From NCBI GenBank assembly GCA_964496435.1, contig CAZBZP010000011.1, positions 1-64,000 on the forward strand: 64,000 bases of DNA, in the 5' to 3' direction. The stretch is from Berkiella sp964496435 (lineage in GTDB: Bacteria > Pseudomonadota > Gammaproteobacteria > Berkiellales > Berkiellaceae). Below are positions 20,101-28,035 of this stretch, piece after piece. The position numbers and the translations under genes are program-made. The stretch's first letter is position 1, and every line of letters starts with the position of its first letter. The notes under the pieces were generated by a model, which was given only the letters and a program-made list of their open reading frames with translations, did not search any database and was not told the origin of the DNA.

Positions 20101-20643
20101 CTGTCCCATCGGAAAGATATCAACGATGCTACCACGCAAGGCAAATTCACCATGGGTGACAACTTGAGATACACAAATATAACCGCTTTGTTCAAATCTC
20201 AAGCGCATTTCGTCCCAATTAAATTTGGTGCCGACTTTTAGCACCAGACTATGTGCATGCACATAGGTTTTGGGGGAAACGCGATGTAACAAAGTCGTGA
20301 TGGGTACGACTAAGATCCCTCTATCTAGGGAGCTTAGTTCATTGAGAACCCGTAATCTATCAGAAATAATATCTTGATGTGGTGAAAAATTATCATAAGG
20401 CAATGTTTCCCAATCAGGAAATTGTAAAACAGGGATATCTTCCTTTATGAAGAGCTTAAGTTCTCTTTCTAATCTGTTAGCGCTTTGGGAATCAATGCAA
20501 ATCAAGACAATAGGTTGTTTGCGTGTTAGTTCAGTTTGCGCGATTACAAAAGGAAGTGTGGAACCTTTTAGGTTTCCCCATGATACTTTATCACCAGCTT
20601 TTTGTGGTAAAAGCTGTTCAAGAGAATCGATTGTCGGGAGCAT
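17185..20643 (-). CDS. mfd: Transcription-repair coupling factor Mfd
   Basis: The 1152-residue protein matches the usual length of Mfd, which pushes stalled RNA polymerase off DNA damage and recruits UvrA. Visible parts are the N-terminal UvrB-like region (FPDWETLPYDNFSPHQD; GSIVDIFPMG), the RNA-polymerase-interacting CarD-like domain (GAPVVHIDHGVGRYKGL), and the translocase Walker A CGDVGFGKTEVALRAAF, DEEH box LLIIDEEHRFGV and TATPIPRTLNMA. TGIDIPSANTIIIERAD and the QLRGRVGRSHHQAYAY motif VI follow, then the C-terminal TRCF domain. All motor motifs are intact. It overlaps nothing upstream, is followed closely by csiV, and the DAHP synthase gene lies 8 bases before its start. Confidence 0.97.
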   Translation of the reverse strand: MLPTIDSLEQLLPQKAGDKVSWGNLKGSTLPFVIAQTELTRKQPIVLICIDSQSANRLERELKLFIKEDIPVLQFPDWETLPYDNFSPHQDIISDRLRVLNELSSLDRGILVVPITTLLHRVSPKTYVHAHSLVLKVGTKFNWDEMRLRFEQSGYICVSQVVTHGEFALRGSIVDIFPMGQEKPIRIDLFDNEIDSLRIFDPETQRSEDKIESLTCLPAREFPLTEKAITLFRQQWRANFEGDPSLSPIYQDVSQGTPSQGIEYYLPLFFEETNTLFDYFPQNALIIRHDIESACEKFWKDVHLRYEQYRHDYQRPLLKPEELFIKANTLFGHINQFPQVFVQQTAFEKTKQGIVNFKAKDFPDLTIDARNDAPIARLKHFLSEQTQKILICVESAGRRESLLELFHRHDIRPKIVKDWQAFYEENTPLGMTVASLDEGIWLEEPNLLWIVEHQLYGQQVMQRRRRQKVVQDLDAPIRDLSELTLGAPVVHIDHGVGRYKGLTHISIDNTPAEYVILEYADNDKLYVPVNSLHLISQYSGANLDNAPLHKLGTEQWDKAKKKAQEKAYDVAAELLDIYASRAAKKGHRFSNPSDNYFQFAGSFPFEETPDQAKAIEQVLSDMRDDKPMDRLVCGDVGFGKTEVALRAAFVAALDGKQVVILVPTTLLAQQHYETFSDRFADWPVRIDVLSRFKTKKEQDAIIQQVAQGKIDIVIGTHKLLNEEIKYQNLGLLIIDEEHRFGVRQKERLKAFRTEVDILTLTATPIPRTLNMAFASLRDLSIIATPPAKRLSIKTFVREYNQTQIVEAVLRELMRGGQVYYLHNDVETIEKVGRELQELIPQARVGVAHGQMRERQLEQVMSDFYHQRFNVLVCTTIIETGIDIPSANTIIIERADKLGLAQLHQLRGRVGRSHHQAYAYCLTPPKKNLSKDALKRLDAIESLEELGSGFTLATHDLEIRGAGELLGEEQSGSMQAIGFGLYMELLQKAVHSLKSGKKVTLAEHLRQGAEINLSFSALIPEAYLPDVHTRLTLYKRIANAKTVDDLNELQVEMIDRFGLLPEATKDLFKLTELKIKASPIGIRKIEAASKSGKIEFEATPNINPDKLINMIRAKPLNFKLIGSSEIKFMFEMQTKEQRLQVVETLINQLIDAK

Positions 20644-20651
20644 AAAATGAC

Positions 20652-21770
20652 CTAGGTTTTTAATTTCTTAGCGGCAAGTTTGCTTCTTTTTTCAAATGCT
20701 TCACGGGCAATAGCAACATCTTCTAAAAACCATTCCAATGCACTAAGAGGGATGGCTTGGCGGCTATCCACGACTGCGCTGGGTGGGTTAGGATGAAAAT
20801 CAACAAGTACCATATTGGCCCCACTGATAACACCTTGGGCTGTAGCATGGAAAATATCACTCAGGCCTTCAGGGGTTTTCTCCAGCATGCCCACAGAGTG
20901 AGAGGGATCAATACAGACTGGCATTTTGGTTAAACGACGAATAACGGGCACATGAGCAAAATCAACCATGTTACGATGAGGTGAACCAAATAGTGATTTC
21001 ACACCGCGTAAACAAAATATAATTTGGTGATTGCCAGCATGCGCGAGGTATTCAGCTGCATGTAGGGATTCGGAAAGGGTTATGCCATAGCCACGTTTAA
21101 ATAAAACCGGGAAGGTTTGTTGTGAGCCTACTTCGCGTAATAATTCAAAATTTTGCGCATTGCGTGTGCCGATTTGTAGCATCACACCCGTAGGGTTGCC
21201 AGCCTTATTTAATAATTCATTTATTTCTTCAATATGGCGTTGATGGGTAACTTCCATGGCGATGACTTTAATGCCATATTTGCCGGCTATCTCAAAGACA
21301 TAGGGTAAGCATGATTTGCCAAGCCCCTGGAATGAATAAGGACTGGTGCGTGGTTTATAAGCACCCATGCGCGTACAGGTTTGTCCATACATGTTGAGCG
21401 TTCTCATCATCGCTTCAACATTTTCCATATTATCTACGGCACAAAGTCCTGCAAACACCTGCAGGTTATTCTGAGAAAAGACAACGTCATTATAGCTAAA
21501 CTCAAAACCCTTTTGCTGTAGTCCTTCTCTTCCTAAAATTTGATATTCTGTAGAAATGCGAATAACGCGTAAGACACCAGGCAGTGCTTCGATGTTATCT
21601 TTAGAGATATGATCCGTATTACCAATTAAATAGATTTCCCGAATAACATTATCTGTGCCATGCGTATTATGCTGTTGTATATCAACGCCCGCTAAACCTT
21701 GCAGGGCACTTAAGGTATAACGATACTCAGGTGAATCGGGGGAGATAGATGGTTTTAAAATGACTATCAT
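20652..21770 (-). CDS. Diverged 3-deoxy-7-phosphoheptulonate synthase-like protein (class I-beta)
   Basis: The 372-residue protein has an N-terminal ferredoxin-like regulatory domain (MIVILKPSISPDSPEYR) and a TIM-barrel core like class I-beta DAHP synthases, which join PEP and erythrose-4-phosphate in the shikimate pathway. Conserved pieces are YKPRTSPYSFQGLG, GTRNAQNFELL, LFKRG and DPSH. Several usual residues differ: AGPCS is AGLCA, CERG is CLRG, and the metal-ligand Glu of VEVHP is Asp (VDFHP). The Cys, His and the late Asp ligands are kept. Activity may therefore be altered or the substrate different. No other aro gene is near; it sits between mfd and the Lol genes, where it is not usual. 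Confidence 0.7.
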   Translation of the reverse strand: MIVILKPSISPDSPEYRYTLSALQGLAGVDIQQHNTHGTDNVIREIYLIGNTDHISKDNIEALPGVLRVIRISTEYQILGREGLQQKGFEFSYNDVVFSQNNLQVFAGLCAVDNMENVEAMMRTLNMYGQTCTRMGAYKPRTSPYSFQGLGKSCLPYVFEIAGKYGIKVIAMEVTHQRHIEEINELLNKAGNPTGVMLQIGTRNAQNFELLREVGSQQTFPVLFKRGYGITLSESLHAAEYLAHAGNHQIIFCLRGVKSLFGSPHRNMVDFAHVPVIRRLTKMPVCIDPSHSVGMLEKTPEGLSDIFHATAQGVISGANMVLVDFHPNPPSAVVDSRQAIPLSALEWFLEDVAIAREAFEKRSKLAAKKLKT

Positions 21771-21930
21771 GAGATTACGGAGCAGCCTGTTAGTTATGTA
21801 ATTTAATAACTTAATATTAGTTTTTAAGCCAAGGTATTCTTCCAGGGGCGCACCTTGCTGTCAAATGCTGTGACTAGGGGGGCACTTTTAGGTTAAACTG
21901 AAGTAATTATATTAAAGTGATAAATAAATA

Positions 21931-23178
21931 ATGTTTAGACCCTTTTTTCTATTCATTGGTGCACGTTACACCAACTTTAAGCGCCGCGATCATTTCATCA
22001 CCTTTATTTCGGTGGTTTCCATGATAGGGATAGCCCTTGGGGTGACGGTCCTTATTACGGTTCTCTCTGTGATGAATGGTTTTACCAAAGAGATCCGCAG
22101 TAGGATTTTAAGCATTACCCCCCATGTGATGGTGAGTGGTTGGGGAGAAAATTTACAAAATTGGCAAGGCCTCTCTGATAAGTTAATGCTGCACAAAGAT
22201 GTTGAGGCAGCGGGCCCCTATGTGGATGGCCAAGGGATGTTGACCCGCGGCAAAGATGTACGTGGTATCGTGGTCAAAGGTGTTGAGCCTGGTGCCATCG
22301 ATGCGGTCTTCCCCTTACGCAGCACCCTCAAAGTGGGGAGCGTAGACGATTTAAAAGAAGGTTCATTTAACGTTATTATTGGATCTTACTTAGCCAGATT
22401 GCTTGGGGTTAATGTTGGCGATACGGTCACTTTGGTTATACCAGAGGTCACTGTCTCAATGGCAGGTGTCGCGCCACGCCTGAAGCGTTTAAATATCGTT
22501 GGTATTTTTGAAGTAGGTTATATCTACGATAGCGGCTTTGTTTTCATGAATATCGCTGATGCTGCAAAAATATTTAAAACCCAAGGCGGCATAACCGGGA
22601 TCCAACTGCGTTTGGATGATCCCTTTGCAGCGCCCAGGGTTGCTAAAGAACTCTATGATGAAATGCATGGTCTTTATAACGTCGTCGATTGGACCTTACT
22701 CAATAGCACTTACTTTAGTGCGGTGAAGATGGAAAAAACGATGATGTTCTTTACCTTGATCATGATTTTAGCCATCGCGGTCTTTAATTTGATTTCTACT
22801 TTGGTCATGGTGGTTACAGATAAACGTGCTGATATAGGTGTGTTGCGTGCTTTAGGTGCATCAGCCCGTAAAATCATGGCAATCTTTATCTGTCAGGGCG
22901 CCATTATTGGTTTCATTGGTACAATATTAGGCGTTGTTGGTGGTATTGCCTTGGCACTGAACGTCAGTGAACTTGTGGCTGCGATTGAACGTGCATTTAG
23001 GGTTAAATTCCTATCAGCAGATGTTTACTTCATTAGTTTCTTACCTTCAGATCTGCAAACGCATGACGTCGTGCTGATTGCCGCGAGTGCAATGGTCTTA
23101 AGTTTATTGGCCACGATTCATCCTGCTTGGCGTGCAGCGAATGTACAACCAGCGGAGGCCCTACGTCATGAAGCTTAA
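21931..23178 (+). CDS. lolC: Lipoprotein-releasing ABC transporter permease LolC/LolE
   Basis: The 415-residue inner-membrane protein has the LolC/E layout: a first TM segment (TFISVVSMIGIALGVTVLI) preceded by FIGARYTNFKRRDHFI, a large periplasmic domain, and three C-terminal TM segments (around FFTLIMILAIAVFNLISTL, GAIIGFIGTILGVVGGIAL and VVLIAASAMVLSLLATIHP). It ends in the FtsX-like ANVQPAEALRHEA. With LolD it moves outer-membrane lipoproteins to LolA. Only one permease gene is present next to lolD, so the complex may be a homodimer (LolF-type), as in several gammaproteobacteria with one permease. The symbol lolC is provisional for that reason. It overlaps lolD by 11 bases. Confidence 0.92.
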   Translation: MFRPFFLFIGARYTNFKRRDHFITFISVVSMIGIALGVTVLITVLSVMNGFTKEIRSRILSITPHVMVSGWGENLQNWQGLSDKLMLHKDVEAAGPYVDGQGMLTRGKDVRGIVVKGVEPGAIDAVFPLRSTLKVGSVDDLKEGSFNVIIGSYLARLLGVNVGDTVTLVIPEVTVSMAGVAPRLKRLNIVGIFEVGYIYDSGFVFMNIADAAKIFKTQGGITGIQLRLDDPFAAPRVAKELYDEMHGLYNVVDWTLLNSTYFSAVKMEKTMMFFTLIMILAIAVFNLISTLVMVVTDKRADIGVLRALGASARKIMAIFICQGAIIGFIGTILGVVGGIALALNVSELVAAIERAFRVKFLSADVYFISFLPSDLQTHDVVLIAASAMVLSLLATIHPAWRAANVQPAEALRHEA

Positions 23179-23866
23179 TCCGATTTTATTTTGCCAAAAT
23201 ATTAAAAAATCCTATATAGATGGTGATAGAGAAATCCCCGTATTAGATAAAGTGGATTTCTCCGTACAACCAGGTGAAAGCGTTGCGATTGTTGGCCGCT
23301 CAGGTTCTGGTAAAACGACCTTGCTCAATTTATTGGGTGGTCTGGAAGCGCCAAGTGAAGGTAAAGTGATTTTGGACAATACCGACTTACATTCTTTATC
23401 AGAGCGTAAGCGTGGGTATTTACGTAATCGAGTGTTGGGCCTTATTTTCCAATTCCATCATTTATTACCTGAATTCACCGCCCTTGAAAATGTTTGCATG
23501 CCTTTGCTCATTCAAGGCTTGTCAGTGAGCATAGCAAAGAAGCGCGCCTTAACAATATTAGACAGGGTTGGTTTGGGGCATCGTATTCAACATAAACCTG
23601 CCACCATGTCCGGTGGGGAGCGTCAACGCGTTGCCATCGCGCGTGCCTTGGTAACAGAGCCTAAGTGCATACTGGCGGATGAGCCAACGGGTAATTTGGA
23701 TAACCATAACGCTGATTTAGTTTATGAATTGATGATGCAGCTTATAAAAGAGCTTGGCACCAGTTTTATTGTGGTAACCCATGATATGGGCCTAGCTAAG
23801 CGTATGGACAGAATCGTATCCCTAAATAAAGGGGTACTGAATGATGGTTTGGAAACGATTAAATAA
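23168..23866 (+). CDS. lolD: Lipoprotein-releasing ABC transporter ATPase LolD
   Basis: The start at ATG 23168 (MKLNPILFCQNIKKSY) follows a strong GGAGG site inside the end of the permease gene; a longer reading from 23132 is less likely. The 232-residue ATPase shows Walker A GRSGSGKTTLLNL, the signature MSGGERQRVAIARAL, Walker B CILADEPTGNLD and the H-loop VVTHD, with a Q-loop in IFQFHHLLPEFTALENV that is typical of LolD. It energises release of lipoproteins from the inner membrane. Translation is probably coupled to the permease gene. A palindromic repeat follows the stop, between it and the convergent DUF2062 gene. Confidence 0.95.
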   Translation: MKLNPILFCQNIKKSYIDGDREIPVLDKVDFSVQPGESVAIVGRSGSGKTTLLNLLGGLEAPSEGKVILDNTDLHSLSERKRGYLRNRVLGLIFQFHHLLPEFTALENVCMPLLIQGLSVSIAKKRALTILDRVGLGHRIQHKPATMSGGERQRVAIARALVTEPKCILADEPTGNLDNHNADLVYELMMQLIKELGTSFIVVTHDMGLAKRMDRIVSLNKGVLNDGLETIK

Positions 23867-23880
23867 CTTTTTCTATTCTT

Positions 23881-23906
23881 GTAGGGGCGGACTTCATGTC
23901 CGCCCT
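23881..23906. repeat. GGGCGGAC palindromic repeat (copy 1)
   Basis: GTAGGGGCGGAC-TTCAT-GTCCGCCCT forms an 8-bp G/C stem. It lies between convergent lolD and a DUF2062 gene and matches copies near 28.7 and 44.97 kb. It could act as a two-way transcription block or RNA-end stabiliser. Confidence 0.8.
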
Positions 23907-23923
23907 AAAAATGAATGAAGAAT

Positions 23924-24439
23924 TTAGATTACAGAAACCTGCTTTCTCGATTCTTGACGTCTTCTCCAATTCTTCGCCACAGAATAACGCCATAATACTC
24001 TCACCAACAGATTGCCTGCTGCAGCTAAAAATGTGCCGCATAAAAAGCAGCCTAATAAAAACGGTTGCCACACATCTTGTAGTACGGTGATTGACGCAAA
24101 GTTAAGATCTTGCAAGGTAACACCAAGCATCAGTGCACCCAAGGTATAAGCAAAACCAAACATAGGAATAATAGTGAGGGGGTTTATTACCCACACTAGA
24201 GCAACAGATATTGGTAAATTAGCACGCAGCAAAATTGCCATGAAAGAGGCTAAAATCATATGCCCTGGGAAAGGGATATAAGTGATAAACAAACCAATGC
24301 TTGCCGCTTTAGCAACACTGTTTCTGTTTAAATGCCAGAGATTGGGGTTATGCAATAGCTTTCCGAAAATCCGCAAATATTTATTTGCTTGGATTTTATC
24401 GGGTGAGGGAATGTACTTTTTAATTAAGTTTTTCGCCAT
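23924..24439 (-). CDS. DUF2062 membrane protein (copy 3 of 3)
   Basis: The 171-residue protein has the DUF2062 signature: NPNLWHLNRNSVAKAASIGLF, then YIPFPGHMILASFMAI, then LPISVALVWVINPLT, with a C-terminal hydrophobic pair before a basic tail. This is a small inner-membrane family of unknown function, found near comEC in pseudomonads. It is the last of three tandem, clearly diverged copies on the minus strand and is separated from the middle copy by a possible terminator, so it may have its own promoter. It is the shortest copy, and its tail is RR-rich. Confidence 0.85.
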   Translation of the reverse strand: MAKNLIKKYIPSPDKIQANKYLRIFGKLLHNPNLWHLNRNSVAKAASIGLFITYIPFPGHMILASFMAILLRANLPISVALVWVINPLTIIPMFGFAYTLGALMLGVTLQDLNFASITVLQDVWQPFLLGCFLCGTFLAAAGNLLVRVLWRYSVAKNWRRRQESRKQVSVI

Positions 24440-24544
24440 GTGTTTAAAGCTTTGCGTTTACCCAAAAATGATGCTTCTAACATGTTAGTATTATCTGGAC
24501 GTGAAGTCTAGGTTAGCCAGAGCATAGCTATGGGACTCTATCCG

Positions 24545-24568
24545 AAAAAAGGCGCCTTTGCGGGCCTT
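24545..24568 (-). terminator. Possible intrinsic terminator after the middle DUF2062 gene
   Basis: On the minus strand the stop codon runs into AAGGCCC-GCAAA-GGCGCCTT followed by TTTT; the stem has one bulged C. The T-run and position directly at the stop support a rho-independent terminator. Confidence 0.45.
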
Positions 24569-25112
24569 ATTTAGCGTGTATATCACCTATGACGTGTCTT
24601 TGACGTCTTTTTGCTCTTTTTCTCCAAGCCCGTGAGGCATGATAACGCCAATAAATTCGAACAGCGAAATTGCCTACGATGGCGCAAACGCTGCCGCAGA
24701 TAAAGCAACCTAATAACAAGGGATCATAATAGTGTTTAAGTTCATGCACTAACCAGTGGGTTGTTATTTCAATATGAAAATGTTCATGAGGAACATGTAA
24801 TAAATGCACACCTAATTCATAGGCAAAGAAAAACATGGGCGCGATAGTAAAAGGATTATTAACCCAGACTAAAGCAATCGATAAAGGCAAATTTGCTTTG
24901 ACAATCAGTGAGACAAAGGCGGCAATAATCATGTGCCCTGGTATGGGCATAAACCCCACAAATAAACCGATGCTCATAGCCGTTGCAACAGAATAACGAT
25001 TGAGATGCCATAAATTGGGTGAAGATAAAAGATGGCTAAATGGTTTTAAATAGCGGTTATTAAAAATCGTATGGCGAGAAGGCATATATTTTTTAAAGAA
25101 TTTTTTAGCCAT
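24567..25112 (-). CDS. DUF2062 membrane protein (copy 2 of 3)
   Basis: The 181-residue protein is a second DUF2062 member: SPNLWHLNRYSVATAMSIGLF, FMPIPGHMIIAAFVSLI and LPLSIALVWVNNPFT, with a final hydrophobic segment (LLLGCFICGSVCAIVGNFAV) and a very basic end. Its ATG overlaps the stop of the upstream copy by one base (TAATG), so the two are translationally coupled. Compared with copy 3 it has a His-rich stretch between the membrane parts (LHVPHEHFHIEITTHW). The function is unknown; a lipid or envelope role is suggested only by its place beside comEC, exbBD and msbA. Confidence 0.85.
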   Translation of the reverse strand: MAKKFFKKYMPSRHTIFNNRYLKPFSHLLSSPNLWHLNRYSVATAMSIGLFVGFMPIPGHMIIAAFVSLIVKANLPLSIALVWVNNPFTIAPMFFFAYELGVHLLHVPHEHFHIEITTHWLVHELKHYYDPLLLGCFICGSVCAIVGNFAVRIYWRYHASRAWRKRAKRRQRHVIGDIHAK

Positions 25113-25693
25113 TATTTTTCCTTGGCTTTCTTTTTACGCATTTTTTTTCTTTTTCGTTTTATTGTGCCCGCTTTTAATCTGCGAATGCGTTTTTTCCAAG
25201 CAAAGATAACGGATATTCTCCAAATAAGTCTTACAATCAAATTGCCCAAAATGGCAAAAACGATAGCAACTACAACACAACCCAGCAGAATGGGGGCGCC
25301 GAATATATGGTATTGATCAATGACCCAATCTAGGGAGGCTTCAAAATGAAAAGGTTTAGGTTCCATATGCAACAGCCATGCGCCGACTTTATATTCTAAA
25401 TAAAGCAAAGGTGGCGTGGTAAGGGGATTAGAAACCCATGCTAAGGCTGCTGCAATTGGGATATTGGCTCTGAAGATAACAGAGAGAATGGCTGCCAATA
25501 ACATTTGGAATGGAACAGGAATGAGAGCAGCAAAAAGACCAGTACTAAAAGCCGTGGACACAGAATAACGATTAAGATGCCAAAGATTAGGATCATTGAT
25601 AAACTTGCCCAACATTTTGAGCTCTTTGTCTTTGAGCTCTTTGATGTTGGGTATGTATTTTGAAATTAGTCTTTTAAATAGTTTTTTTGCCAT
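25112..25693 (-). CDS. DUF2062 membrane protein (copy 1 of 3)
   Basis: This 193-residue copy is first in the run of three and ends in a strongly Lys/Arg-rich tail (KRIRRLKAGTIKRKRKKMRK) that the others lack in this length. The core DPNLWHLNRYSVSTAFSTGLF, LIPVPFQMLLAAILSVI and IPIAAALAWVSNPLT fits DUF2062; the usual PFPGHM is PVPFQM here. Its start lies about 20 bases from the divergent comEC start, so their promoters must overlap each other or the coding sequences. Next gene overlaps by one base. Function unknown. Confidence 0.85.
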   Translation of the reverse strand: MAKKLFKRLISKYIPNIKELKDKELKMLGKFINDPNLWHLNRYSVSTAFSTGLFAALIPVPFQMLLAAILSVIFRANIPIAAALAWVSNPLTTPPLLYLEYKVGAWLLHMEPKPFHFEASLDWVIDQYHIFGAPILLGCVVVAIVFAILGNLIVRLIWRISVIFAWKKRIRRLKAGTIKRKRKKMRKKKAKEK

Positions 25694-25713
25694 TGTTATG
25701 CATTTTAGGTTTG

Positions 25714-28005
25714 ATGTTTATGCTTATCTCTTTCGCCCTGGGGCTTTTAACTGGTACTAGCTCGCTGAATTTTTGTTCATCTTTACCGCATACTGTAAAT
25801 ATAATGATAGGCTGCGGCATATTACTGAGTATTTCACTCACACTTTGGCGAAAGCGAACACCTTTATATAAAGCTATTGCGTTGTATTCTTTAAGTGTAG
25901 CGCTTGGATTTAGTTGGGCCTATTTTGCTGCGGCGCAGAAGCTACAATGGCAACTACCTCTTGAAGATATGCAAAAAAGCATTGAAGTCTGCGGCAAAGT
26001 AGAAGGTATAACGCTTCATCATAAACATGGATTACGATTTGATGCTAATTTGCATAGCTATAAAGGTGAAACGCTCAAAGCGTCTTTAGTGAAAATACGG
26101 CTCTTTTGGCAGCAAGCAAGTGTAAATTTACAGGATGGCGATAATTTTTGTGCAAGCGTTAAATTAAAACCGCGTTGGTCATTATCAAACCCAGGTGGTT
26201 TTGATCAAGAAAAGCAATACTTCCTGGAGGGTATAGCTGCAACCGGAAAAGTCATTGCATTGGCGCATTATCAAGCGTCGAATGCATTTTCACTCTCAAG
26301 ATGGCGACAAAAACTCTATGACAATCTGGTTTTGCTTTTAAATGATAAGCCCTTTGTGGGTGTTATCACGGCAACGACTTTAGGCATTTATCATCTAATA
26401 CCCCCTGAACAATGGCACATTTTTCAAGCAACCGGCACAGTGCATGCCATTGCCATATCTGGTATGCATATTAGTGTGATTGCTTTACTGTGCGGGAGTT
26501 GGGTAACCTTTTTAGCGAGACGCTCTAGTCGGTTGACGAATTGGATGCCAGCTAAATGTTATGGTGCAATTGTGGCTTTAATCGGTGCTCTTATTTATTC
26601 TGCACTTGCCGGGTTTTCGATTCCCACCCAACGCGCCTTAGTAATGATTTTAATCAGTATTGTGTCCTTGTTAAGACGCCAACCTGTATTAACTTGGCAG
26701 GCTTTGGCCTTAGCCTGTATTGGTGTTTTAGCGGTTGATCCACAGGCGCCACTTCAAGTGGGTTTTTGGCTCTCTTTTGCTTGTGTTGCAGCCTTAATTT
26801 ATGGTTCTTCTAAAAATGCTTTGAAAGGATGGCGAAAATGGGTAATGCCGCAATGGATAGTTTTTGTTGGGCTCATTCCTTTGTGTGCATTCTATTTTCA
26901 GCAAATTTCCTGGGTATCACCCTTAGCCAATATGGTCGCACTACCGCTAATTGATTTACTGATAGTCCCCTGTTGTTTATTAGGCTTGTTTTTGTCTTTA
27001 ACCATGCCCTGGCTTGCTAAATTATGTTTTTCTGTCGCCAATATGGCGCTCATATGTGTTTGGTGGTTTTTAGAAAAAATAAATGCGCTATTTCCTATTC
27101 ATGAAATTGGTCAAGTACCCTATGCCTATATTTTGCTTGGGATCTTTGGTGTTTTGCTCCTTATTGCGCCTTCTAAACTGCCTGGAAGAGGGTGGGCAAT
27201 GTTGTGTTTATTACCTATTTTGTTGTATGAGCCGCCACCTTTAAAGGAAGGGGAGTATGTCTTTAGCTTATTGGATGTGGGACAAGGATTGAGTGCATGC
27301 ATTAAGACAAGAGATCATGCTTTATTATTTGATGCCGGTCCTGTTGCCGCAGGTGCTCAAGCTATTCTTCCTTTTTTGCGTGCATCACATATCAAGACTT
27401 TAGATAAAGTTATTATTAGCCATAGCGATCTTGATCATCGTGGGGGTCTTGTGGCCATACCACAAGAAGCAATAGGCGAGCTTTTAACCTCTGAGCCACA
27501 ACGCCTAAGCCAAGTGGCGACAAAGTGTTTGGCAGGGCAAAGCTGGGAATGGAATGGCGTAAAGTTTTCAATTCTTAACCCCAGTGAATTACTGAGCAAA
27601 AACCGCAACAATCTTTCATGTGTATTGAAGGTATCAAGTCCTGAGCACAGTGTGCTCATTGCGGGAGATATAGAACGACAAGCAGAACAACGACTTTTAG
27701 AAAACGAGGCAAATGCGCTAGAGAGTACTATTTTGGTTGTGCCGCATCATGGAAGTTTGACGTCTTCCTCGTTAGATTTTATCCAAGCAGTAAAGCCGAA
27801 ATATGCGTTGTTTGCAGTAGGATTGGCAAATCAATATGGATTTCCTAAGCAAGCAGTGATACAACGCTATGAAGAGGCAGGTGCAAAAAACTTGCTGGTA
27901 TCGCAGACGGGGGCCTTAGTGTTTCACTTAGGGAAAGAAACTGAACTAATTTCCCCTCTTAGTTGGCGAGCACATACTCGTCGTTATTGGCATCGTGATC
28001 TGTAG
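25714..28005 (+). CDS. comEC: DNA internalization/competence protein ComEC (Rec2)
   Basis: The protein is about 763 residues from ATG 25714; TTG 25687 and ATG 25720 are alternative starts, with a weak TAGG site nearby. It has the ComEC layout: N-terminal TM helices, a DUF4131-like soluble part (LEDMQKSIEVCGKVEG... LSNPGGFDQEKQYF), and the competence membrane domain (GTVHAIAISGMHISVIALL; GFSIPTQRALVMILI; QVGFWLSFACVAALIYG). A C-terminal metallo-beta-lactamase-like domain carries the motif HSDLDHRGG and later VVPHHGSLTSSS. ComEC forms the inner-membrane channel for single-stranded DNA in natural transformation. The gene appears complete, which suggests but does not prove DNA uptake. Confidence 0.93.
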   Translation: MFMLISFALGLLTGTSSLNFCSSLPHTVNIMIGCGILLSISLTLWRKRTPLYKAIALYSLSVALGFSWAYFAAAQKLQWQLPLEDMQKSIEVCGKVEGITLHHKHGLRFDANLHSYKGETLKASLVKIRLFWQQASVNLQDGDNFCASVKLKPRWSLSNPGGFDQEKQYFLEGIAATGKVIALAHYQASNAFSLSRWRQKLYDNLVLLLNDKPFVGVITATTLGIYHLIPPEQWHIFQATGTVHAIAISGMHISVIALLCGSWVTFLARRSSRLTNWMPAKCYGAIVALIGALIYSALAGFSIPTQRALVMILISIVSLLRRQPVLTWQALALACIGVLAVDPQAPLQVGFWLSFACVAALIYGSSKNALKGWRKWVMPQWIVFVGLIPLCAFYFQQISWVSPLANMVALPLIDLLIVPCCLLGLFLSLTMPWLAKLCFSVANMALICVWWFLEKINALFPIHEIGQVPYAYILLGIFGVLLLIAPSKLPGRGWAMLCLLPILLYEPPPLKEGEYVFSLLDVGQGLSACIKTRDHALLFDAGPVAAGAQAILPFLRASHIKTLDKVIISHSDLDHRGGLVAIPQEAIGELLTSEPQRLSQVATKCLAGQSWEWNGVKFSILNPSELLSKNRNNLSCVLKVSSPEHSVLIAGDIERQAEQRLLENEANALESTILVVPHHGSLTSSSLDFIQAVKPKYALFAVGLANQYGFPKQAVIQRYEEAGAKNLLVSQTGALVFHLGKETELISPLSWRAHTRRYWHRDL

Positions 28006-28035
28006 TCACAACACCGAGATAAAGGGAGAAAGAAG

